A DNA stretch of 64,000 nt, from the NCBI GenBank assembly GCA_022266195.1, contig WHVY01000002.1, forward strand, positions 12,291,001 through 12,355,000, given 5' to 3'. This document shows positions 54,549 to 64,000 of this stretch, piece by piece (the first letter of the stretch is position 1; each line of letters opens with the position of its first letter). The stretch comes from Tetranychus cinnabarinus (lineage: Eukaryota; Arthropoda; Arachnida; Trombidiformes; Tetranychidae). The position numbers were made by a program, and so were the translations under genes. The notes beneath the pieces were generated by a model. That model searched no databases and had not been told where the DNA came from. It saw only the letters and a list, made by a program, of their open reading frames with translations.

Positions 54549-57054
54549 TCAATTTAACATTTTAACCATTTCACCAAATATTGATTTCTTAACTTGATCA
54601 TCAATCTTTTGTTATTTACGGAAACTGATTCAACATATAATAGCACATAATGAAATCCAATGTTTAACCAAATAATGATGATTGTAGGTGATACCGATAC
54701 CGAAATACTGAGGCGCAACGATTTTAGGTCATTGTCAAAATTAAGAAAAATGCTGATGAATCGAAAGAAGTGTTTGAGTCATTGATTTGTAGTACCAATA
54801 TTTACACACGCATAAGTTACGGTCTTAGAATGCGATCGGTTCAACTGCAAATTGAACTTTATCTGTTTTGCAGAAACACAGAATGTTATTTATCATAATA
54901 AGACCATTTTCTGGTTGTTCATCAAAAGTTACATAAGTTTCATAAAAATGAGTTTCATGAAAAAATCAGCTTCCATAGTTGAACAAAAGGCGATCGAAGT
55001 TTCAAATTTGACCTCGATTTTTACAAAAACTGTTCATCGGATGAAGTATCAAATAGTAAGTTGAATGATTACAAAACACAAATCTTATTTAATGAATTAG
55101 CAATTTCATTCGGTATTCAGTCAGATCCTTTTATATCCCATAATGAAATCTAAAGTTTGGTGAAAGAATGATGACTTTAGTTTGAGCCATTATCGAAATA
55201 TCGAGGCTCAAAGTTTTAAGGCCAATGGCCAAAATCAAGAGAAATATTGAAGAATCGAAAAAAGTATTTAATCTATGATACGGAGCAACAATTTTTATTG
55301 ACAAATAATAAGTTTCAGCTCGCTAGCATTAGGAATCACAAAAAGCGATCGGTTTAATTAAAAATTGCACTAAACTGTTTTACGGAAAAAGAAAAGTTTT
55401 ATTTCTCAAAATATGTTCATTTTCTGGTTGATCATTGAAAGTTACTCCAGTAAAATGAGTTTCGTGAAAAAATCTGCTTTCATAGCTGAAGAAAAGGCGA
55501 TCGAAGTTTCGAGTTTGACCTCGATTTTCTCAAAAACTATACATCAGATGAAATGTTTAATAGCACCATTGGACTTAGTTTTAATGTCCCTACAAAGTCC
55601 ACCTAGTTTCAACTCTTGATCAAAATGTGCGAGCCTTTACCAGCACTCTTTGCATTTCAGTTTTAAGTTTAACCAGAAAATTGGTTTATTTACCAAGATG
55701 TGCATTTATATGAGTTTTGTTTGTTAAATAAGTTGTTGCTCGCTCATTTAAAGCCCAAAAATCATGGCCCAAGTACACTAATGGAAAGTTTTTAGATTGC
55801 ATTGACATATTGAGTAGAAAAAGATTGAATTGGTGAATGGTTGATGATTGTAAACACTACCGTTCTCGAAATATCGAGGCTCAAAGTTTTTAAGTAAAAG
55901 GCCAAAATCATGAGATCTGTTCTCAAACTGTTACAACTAGTCAATCCATAATGTGAGTCAACAATTTTTATGCACGAATAATAAGTTTCAGCTCATTATA
56001 TTTTATGGTCACAGACAGTGATCGGTTTAGCTGAAAATCAAACTAATCTGTTTTACAGAAAATTAAAAGTGCTATTATTCAAAATAAGTGCATTTACTCG
56101 TTAGCCATCAAAATTTTAATCAGAAAAAGTAAGTTTTATGTAAAAATCTGGCCACACAACTGCACAAAAGGCGATCGAAATTTCAACTTTGACCTCGATT
56201 TTCTTGGAAACTGTCTATCAGATGAAATATATAATAGTACTTATGGACTCAGTTTTCATTTCCCTACAAACCCACCAAGTTTCAACTCTTTAGCAAACGT
56301 TCGGGCCTTTGGCATTACTCTTTGCATTTGACTTGAACGTTTAACCAGAAAATTGCTTTATTTACTAAGCTATGGGTTAAGATGCGTTTGTTTTGTTTAA
56401 TAAGCTGTTTCTCATGCATTTAAAACCCAAGAATCATGACCCAAAGACGTTTATGGAAAGTTATTGAGCTAAATTGAGTTATTCATTAGTAGAGAATTAA
56501 ATTGGTGAAAGAATTATGCAGTATGGTGTTACCATACTCGAAATATTGAAGCTAAAAGTTTTTAGGTAAATGGTCAAAATCAAGAGAACTGTTCATAAAC
56601 TGAAAAATTGCTTAATTCAAGATGTGTACCAACAATTTTTATGTGCAAATAATAAGTTTCAGCATGCCAGCTCTTACGGTCAGTTTAACTAAAAATCGAA
56701 CGAATCTGTTTTATAGAAAAAGAAAAGTTCTGTTTCTTGAAATAAGTACATTTTATGATTGAACATCATACCTTAAAACAGTGGAATGAAATCTCATAAA
56801 CAAATTTGCTTCCGTAATCGTACAAAAAGAGATCGAAGTTTCAACTTTGAACTCGGTTTTCTCGAAAACTATTGATCAGAGAGTTGTGAGAGATCATGAG
56901 AGATTGATCACAAATGGACACAATTTTTATGTCCCTACAAACCAAAAGATTTTTACCCGTTTCTGCCCATTTGAGTCTTTCTAGTTCAATTTAACATTTA
57001 ACCATTTCACGAAATGTCTTAACTTGATCATCAATCTTTTGTGATTTACGGAAG
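54549..57054. repeat. Tandem array of four diverged copies of a roughly 0.67-kb unit
   Basis: The landmark GGCGATCGAAGTTTC...TTTGACCTCGATTTT recurs at about 54991, 55498, 56172 and 56830 (spacing 507, 674 and 658). A second landmark, TCGAAATATCGAGGCTCAAA, occurs near 55192 and 55863, with diverged forms near 54700 and 56537. A third, TTTAACCAGAAAATTG, occurs near 55671 and 56340. A 70-75 base flanking repeat ending ATCAATCTTTTGT-ATTTACGGAA borders the array at 54549-54624 and 56987-57054. Open frames in two copies are broken in the others, so the unit is probably noncoding. Confidence 0.85.
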
Positions 57055-60000
57055 CTTGAGATTTACTTTTTAATTTGAAAATTGAACAAGAAATTAACTT
57101 TGCTAATTAATTAACCATTTGAGGCAGGAAGAAACGAGGATGAAAAAATGATTAAAAAACATGAAAATTGTTGAGAAAAGTTGATTCAATTTTTTATCCT
57201 TTTGTTAGAAATGAAAACCAAAGAAACGACTTTTTTCTCAATTTTATTTCCTTTCCTTTAAACAAACATCAGCCATTGAGGTTAAATTCAGTGTGAAACT
57301 TTACTCCTCTCACTGGATTCATGGGAATATATTCATGTAAATTCAATTTCTGTGTGGGATGAATTTAGCTCTCAACTATCGTTATGTTTATCAAGTATTC
57401 ATTAACAATTTCCGAGACAAAAACCTATTCAACTTCCCATTATTAGGTTTTTTCATTCAAATTGTAAACCGATATTGATGGCCAATACATTGGATCTTTG
57501 GACACAATTGAACAGAAGAAATGAAACTCTGGAAATTGTTTTTACTCAATTTGCATAAAAATATTTTGCTTTTATAAAAGCAGTTCAAGTTAACCACAGG
57601 GAGTGACAATTTTACCACTTTTGATGGACACTGAAACGCTTTTTGTGGCAGCAAAGTTTAATAAATGCGTCAGTTTGCTCTTGTTTTGAACAAATCATTT
57701 GTATGCATGAAAAAAGTGTCAAAATTTTGCTCTTCTCATTGTTTTTTTAATAAAAATGCATTTCACAGAATATCTTTAAATGAATGTTTTAACATGAAGA
57801 TCATTGTTACCTGTGTTATTGAGAGGGAAAACTGCGTTTTTTTGCTTCTCTTGCTTTTCTATTCTATATTTTAGTTCAATTTATTCAACCTTATATTGAG
57901 AAGATGTTCAAGAATGGATAAAATTGACCAAATTGATCAGTAAAGTGTGAACATTATTATATGAAATAACCATCAATTTTATGCTTCTCTGATTACTTGA
58001 CAAGTTACTTTACATTTTTACAGATAAAAATCTGATTCTACTTCATGGGAAAGTTAATTGAACAGTTTTGTTGCTCGAGAAATGTAGTGAAAAAGATTGA
58101 CCATAAAAGGTGAATATTTTCACCGACAACAAAAGTGTAAAACAAATGAAATTGCTTCAATATGAAATTATCATTTTCAGCAAATTTTGGATGTTAGCAT
58201 TCAGATATTCATTCATCTATTCTGTGCAATTTTAGTATTCAAGTTTCTGAATATTTTAATGGACGTTTACCTTCAAGGCAAAAATAGCTAAAAATTGACT
58301 GGAATTACTTTGCAGTAAAATAAATTTGCTGCTCAGTCCTGGTCATAATAGTTCAAATTAGCATTGAATTTGATGAAATTTCAATAACTCATCTGCAGCA
58401 AAGTGATGGAAAGTGCAAATAAAGTTTTCTTTATGGCTTTTGCGTTTTTGACTAGTTTCAATTGGCATTATGAAAATGAAACTGAGCAATGTCTGCGATT
58501 GAAATGTATTAAAATCGGCTAACGTCTTTCACCAAATGTACACATGAAGATATTGAAATCAAATTTGGGGTTTTCCAACAGCAGCAACTATTCATGATTT
58601 ATGACCGTATACAGGCATAAAACGGCTTGTATAATAATATTGATATCTTACTAATACCGACTCACTATCAATACAAAAAGTCAGAATATTGACTCGTGGA
58701 GAAAAATGAAAATTGTGCTCAAATTGGTAGTTCGTTGTCACCTTCATCCTCCATGTACCCTGAAACTGACCCAAGTTAGCCTCCTACCTACTCCTAGTCA
58801 GTCCTTTCTTTCGGGTGTTGAATCGCGATGAACCTGTACATGATGGAAGGGCTAAAGATTGGCAAAGTTTGATGCATCTGGATAACCCAGTTCATTTGCA
58901 AGAGACACTGGTTCTATGCTTAAAATGATCAACCAATATCAGGACGAGCGGCAGTGCAAGATACCACTGGTACCATACCACCGCACAATGTATGTGTTGT
59001 TACGGCCATTTTAAATATTAATAACATTTATATGTTAATCTAAATAGTAATATTTAGATTGAACTTCATCGTTTCGTGTATGACCAAATATAATATAATT
59101 TAGTTACTCGTTTTTTGCTCGGGAAAATTAGTATAATGTAAGTGAACATGAGTGTTGGTGAAGTACAAATAAGTAGTTACAAATGAGTTATTAACGTGTT
59201 TATTGTTGAAAACTGACAAACTATCATAAGGGATTTTATCACTTTACAAATGAGCTCAACTTTGTTACATTTTGTACTTCAAATGTGTCAACCTTAATGA
59301 CCTGTCAATAACCCTATCCATCAAAATATTCAATTATTAGTCAATTCCAAAGCATTTATCTTTTCATTCATCAAAGTATTGCTCTTAACCATTCCATCAA
59401 ATCAAGCCTTAAACAACTTAATATTTAAAAATTGAAAAGGATTTAAAAACAAGATTCATTTTATTGTTCAAATTGCAATTCTTAACAATCTAATCCAATG
59501 CTTAATCAATGTTACGGAATTCAAAAAGTGTCAAATCTGCTCGATTTGTCCTTAACGGCTCAAGTTTATGCTTTTTAAGCTATCAAAATGTTATAAGGAT
59601 TGCAAATGCTGAGAGGCTAAAAGTGATTGTTTGGATTATTTAACGTGAATCCAAGTCGAAACTGGATTGATGTCGACTTGGATTGATTCATTGATGCATA
59701 TCCAAAAAGTGTGATAATTGTTTGTGTAATCATTTTTATCCATTACAACAAAAGACTCAGCAAGAACCTTTTTTTTGTCTCTTCCATTTCATCCAAAAAT
59801 CAGTAACCATTTTTATTGCTTTCTCATCAATTTATCGTTAACCAAAATGTTGAAAGAAAATGAAAGTGAAAAAAAGTTTGAGCGAACAAAAAAATTGAAA
59901 AGAATCGAGAAGAAAAAAGTTTGCAAAAAAAGTAACATTGAACACATAAGTTGTGTTATTATGTCAATTTGAACGTTGAAAAATGAAGGGACGAAACAGC

Positions 60001-60429
60001 AAAAAATTGTAATCGATTGACTTTTCCCTTCAATTCATGATATGTTTACCGCAACAACAAAAAGCAAAACAACATTGACAGGTTGAAATTGAAATGATGA
60101 TTGAAGGGTTCAAGATCACTTAAGGTCAACCAAATCATTTCCAGTTGCACTCGACTTCGTAAGAAAAAAGAAAAGAATTTGCATCAAAAATTTTGTTCCA
60201 ATTTCCGTTTCTCGTTTCAATATAAAGTCTAACCTTTTCTTTCTACTTTCTAATGTTTCCACTTGTGAATCAGATAAATCAATGAGAACTTCACAAATCA
60301 CTGAAACCTTTTCTTTTCGCGAATCCATTTTGTCCAATATTCGTGCGCTCTTAAACCCTACATCTTTTCATTTGCTTTTTTTCCCTCGTCTTAATTCAAC
60401 ATAATCAGCTTAACAAGACACTCTATTTA

Positions 60430-60681
60430 ATGGTATGCAGTCTTACCTTGCGATCACAGCTTTTGCAGGTTCCATCAAATTGTTTCTCAATTTGTGCTAC
60501 TTTTTACTTCATCCTCCTCCTTAATTGCAATCAAACTAAATGCCTGCAAGAAAAAGATGAGTATGAATTTGTTTCACCATTATTTGTACTCAACTCCCAG
60601 TTCATTCCCAGGAAGAACAAGAATCGACAAAAGAAAAGTCCAAACCCTAAACTCCCAGTTAAGTATGTATTATCAAAATAG
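60430..60681 (+). CDS. Possible first exon of a secreted protein
   Basis: The ATG at 60430 opens 83 codons with a hydrophobic leader (SICATFYFILLLNCNQTKC) followed by KDEYEFVSPLFVLNSQFIPR and a basic tail. A good donor (GTATGT) lies near 60663, so the real exon may end there, before the in-frame stop. The DEYEFVSPL segment faintly recalls the start of ADAM or ADAMTS prodomains, but no downstream exon was identified. It may be chance. Confidence 0.25.
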   Translation: MVCSLTLRSQLLQVPSNCFSICATFYFILLLNCNQTKCLQEKDEYEFVSPLFVLNSQFIPRKNKNRQKKSPNPKLPVKYVLSK

Positions 60682-61301
60682 CAATATTGAACAAGATAAA
60701 AGTACCATTATGAGGAAACATTGCATTAATGGAACAAGAAACAATTTTTAATTTTCTTTCAACCCAAAAAGGAATCAATTAAAATTTCCATTTTTAGCAA
60801 TAAAATCTTTCAACTTTTAACTTTATTTTTCAAGAAGTTTGTCAATGTAAATGCTTTCCTCAAATCCAACAACATCAACACATTAACACTAAATAGAGCA
60901 AGATAACTGGGAAGGAAGCAAAGAATGGGCCAAAAAGATGATCAACTTTTATCCTTTTATCATGAAAATTGAGGCAAAAAAAGATATTCCCTTCAAAGGC
61001 AATGATAAAAATGATCAACAAAAGATGAATCAGTTAGCATTCTTTGTCGGAATTAGATGCTTCTTCCAGGTATCAACACATGGTTATCTGATTAATTCAA
61101 AATTGCACAATTTCCTTTCATTAACCTTATCATTCAAAGTAATCTGTTCAACATTGGAAGAACCCATTTTCACCAGAATTTCCCTTTAATCATTTTCATG
61201 AGAAACTTTCGTCTATTTTGATAGTTGCATTCAATGCTCATCATGTTTACTGGGAGTCTAAATTTAAAGTTAACTTTTGATGGAAAAAATTTTGATAACT
61301 T

Positions 61302-61324
61302 TTCTTCTTCTTCTTCTTCTTCTT
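61302..61324. repeat. TTC microsatellite
   Basis: An uninterrupted run of TTC units. Confidence 0.9.
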
Positions 61325-64000
61325 TTAATAAGTTTCTTCTAATAACATGTTGTTTAACTTGTTAGCAACCATTTGATTGGTTCTTTTATTCCCAATCATT
61401 ACCTGACTGTTCAACCTTTCAAAGTAGAGCCAAGTTTTTTCACTTTTACCATGAATATCATGTGTTTACCTTGAGCGAAAAGCAAAACAAAGGGTAAATA
61501 TTATTTCCAGGTAAAAAGCTTGTAATAAGTTATCTGGAAGGAAGAAACAAGAAGATTTTCCTTTTTCTCTTCTTTGTCATCTTTTCTTTTGTTTGTTTCT
61601 GATTAACTTTGAAAGGTAACTTCAGTAAGCAATTCTCTTTCATTAGGCACACACTTTGGTGAAAATTTAATGAAAAATTGTTCTCATGAGGAATCATCAT
61701 GAACAAAATATTTCAATTTTTCTCCCTTTTCTAAGTACAAACAATTAATATTCGCAACTCAACTTAATTTCACCTCTAACCAGCCATCTTTGGTTACTTT
61801 TCATCTTTTCTTGGTTATCTTTCATTCTTGAACTTTTCCATGCAATGAACATCCAAGAAAAGCCTCAGAAAATTTCGAATTGAATTTTCTTTATTATATC
61901 TGTTTAATTATCATTCTAATCCTAAAACTCTGAACGTTTTGAGCAGATTGATGAAGATAATTAAGACAATTTATTTTGTCCCATTAAATTGCCTATTCAA
62001 TGGACGAGTTGAAATCGGATATTTTCGAATTCAATTTTAAGAGTTTAAACAAATTGTCTTTTCGATGAAAGATTTTCATATTACAAATATTAGGTCAAGA
62101 TGTAAAGTTTTACTCGATGGTTTGAATATTGAGTTTTCAGTCAAAGCGTAGGTGCAACCTCAGTGCTTCTCAATCACTCCTGACAATTTGTTTGTGTTCA
62201 CCTCATTTGAGAATCCATTGCTTCTCCAGCATTTACAATACAAAGCCAAGAATTTGCTATCAATACGATTTCATCAATTGATATTGGAGGAGAACTGATA
62301 AAATGAATCAGACGAGAGACGGAATAATGAGAAAAATAATAATCTGACATTTTTTTCACCTCATTCTTTTCCATTCAATCTTTTCACTTCCAACATTATC
62401 ATGTCCATTCTATAAGTTTACTCACCTTTATTGGAATCAGTTCTGTAACAAAAAGGTTAAAAAGAGGAAAAAAAAGATTGAAAATTACTTCTAACTATAA
62501 CAATCTTGGGAATGACAACTTTACCTTTCAGTCGATATAATAAATTGGTAATAAAAGATAAAGAAAAGTTTCCATTTGAAATTGAAGAAGAAGAAATACA
62601 TTTTCTCATCAAATTCAGTGCTAAGTAGAAGGAAAAAAATATCCAGCAAATTAAATAATAAAATGAACGTTAATGATGAATGTGCTTAAGGGAAGTGAGA
62701 CTGGGAGTGAAAATTATCAGTTTAATGTTGAGCTTGCTTTACAAGGTATAAATTCAATATAAATGTTTCATGAATGTGATAAATGAAAAGTGGATACAAA
62801 ATGTATTTCACAATAATAATGTTAATTATTTAATCTTGTTTGAACCATGAAAGATGAAGGCTTCAAGTGTTCAACATTCAACTCTGTTTGTCCTTTTTTA
62901 GTCCAAATACTCATACTAATGTCATTGAGCTTCAGTGGAGTGTAAACATGAAAAAAAGGTTAACAAGAGATATTGATCTTTACCTTGTCCAGAATAACCA
63001 ATATCGTTATTACCAAACAACCTGTTAGAACTGTTGTTGTCAATTTTACAGATTTATGGTCAAGCGTAATTGAAGTGAAACCAAGCAAAGGTACTTTACA
63101 GATTGTCCATTATCTTGATCCAAGGCAATCCAAGAAACATTTCAAATTGAAACATTTGGAGTTGGATCATTGGAATTGGGTGGAAATTTCGATCTTAATT
63201 ATGTTTTCAATTAAACGTTCATTTGAATGTGAATTAGATTTTCATTTGTTTCTGTTTTCTTTTGATTTCTTGATTTTTTCCTGCTTCAGTTGGTTCATTG
63301 TTTAACTTTGTTATTGCAAGTGAATATCAAGAATATTATTTTTGTGAATTTCGTCTGGAAACAGGTGAAACAATTGAATATGAAGACAAAGGTTGACAAA
63401 GAAATGATTTTATTCTCGTTTGTTTATTTTGAAATAAGTAAACGTTGGTTGAATTGAAAATGAAATCAAGATGAAAATGATGATGATTAAGATGACAGGA
63501 ATGAATAATTTGATTTTCACTTGTTTATCAAACTCAATTTTTTGTTCGGTGAATTTCCAAGTATTCAGCTTTTATTGGGCTCATTTCCGTTTCAGATGAA
63601 TCATGTTTAATAATTTTCATATTTCAATGAAATGTTTCATTCATGATGACAGTTTTATCACACACTTAATAGGCTTGGTGAAGAAAATTGTAATCAAATC
63701 TGAAAACTTGCATTTTAAGGTTCAAAACTGTATTTACATTTTTGTTTTACTTTTTGTAAAGCCAAATTAATGCAAAAGTATATTATTGATATTAACATTT
63801 GACTGTCATTTATTCAGTTGATTGACAATTAAGTCGAGTGACTTGAAACATTATTTAGTGACGACAAAAGTGGACTGATGATACTTTGTACTGATTGCAA
63901 GAAAGTGTTGGAACTGTTTCTCATCATCATTACTTTCAACATTTCATTACTTTTGCCAAGAGTTTCCAACTGTTAATGATAATCATAGTAATGAGTATTT

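Larger units (their letters stand above)
57055..64000. other. Gene-poor interval to the window end
   Basis: About 6.9 kb of AT-rich sequence. It contains a GC-richer stretch at 58780-59010 without a recognised gene, a possible secreted-protein first exon at 60430, a TTC run at 61302-61324, and open stretches (60116-60337 minus, 62973-63305 plus) that match nothing I know. Confidence 0.4.

Noticed and set aside
54852..55619. Two similar short ORFs in the tandem array as a gene family
   Set aside because: The frames begin at non-ATG codons and are broken in the third and fourth copies, so the similarity reflects DNA repetition.
58780..59010. GC-richer stretch considered as a transposon or protein fragment
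   Set aside because: No terminal repeats or target duplication were found and every frame is interrupted; nothing recognisable.

Overview
The window is eukaryotic nuclear DNA: genes are split by GT-AG introns (one is AT-AC), the sequence is AT-rich, and most introns are short (about 50-350 bp). The protein set (troponin T with a long Glu-rich tail, DNAJC11, TSR2, PHF10/BAP45, FCHO/SGIP1 muniscin, RGK GTPase, ADAM10/Kuzbanian) indicates an arthropod. The compact AT-rich layout fits a mite such as Tetranychus, but that is inference. All splice sites were joined by eye and checked for codon phase and family similarity.

Region 1-10.5 kb (minus strand) is the most unusual part. A complete ADAM10/Kuzbanian metalloprotease (exons 2475-6835) contains a textbook U12-type AT-AC intron (3521-3714). 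The three exons upstream of its prodomain encode a signal peptide and a complete EMI domain and end in the phase needed to join ADAM10, so the gene may encode an EMI-ADAM10 chimera. An intact Tc1/mariner element (6899-8177, DD37E transposase, TA duplication) sits in the junction intron. Downstream lie two decayed copies of the ADAM10 3' end and an intronless NADAR-like gene with its own broken fragment.

Region 11.5-18.7 kb holds an intronless DDX55/Spb4-like helicase with altered motifs II and VI. PHF10 and a muniscin follow, transcribed head to head from a 1.5 kb interval carrying three perfect TATCGATA (DRE-type) sites.

Region 22-29.6 kb holds troponin T (plus), DNAJC11 (minus, nine coding exons) and TSR2 (plus). 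The last two are head to head across 470 bp.

Region 29.6-64 kb is gene-poor. It has an orphan Cys-rich protein, an RGK-family GTPase with a 2.7 kb first intron, an orphan four-helix membrane protein, a small type I membrane protein, a few weak secreted-peptide candidates, a four-copy tandem array of a roughly 0.67 kb unit (54.5-57.1 kb) and scattered microsatellites. No tRNA, rRNA or CRISPR was recognised.
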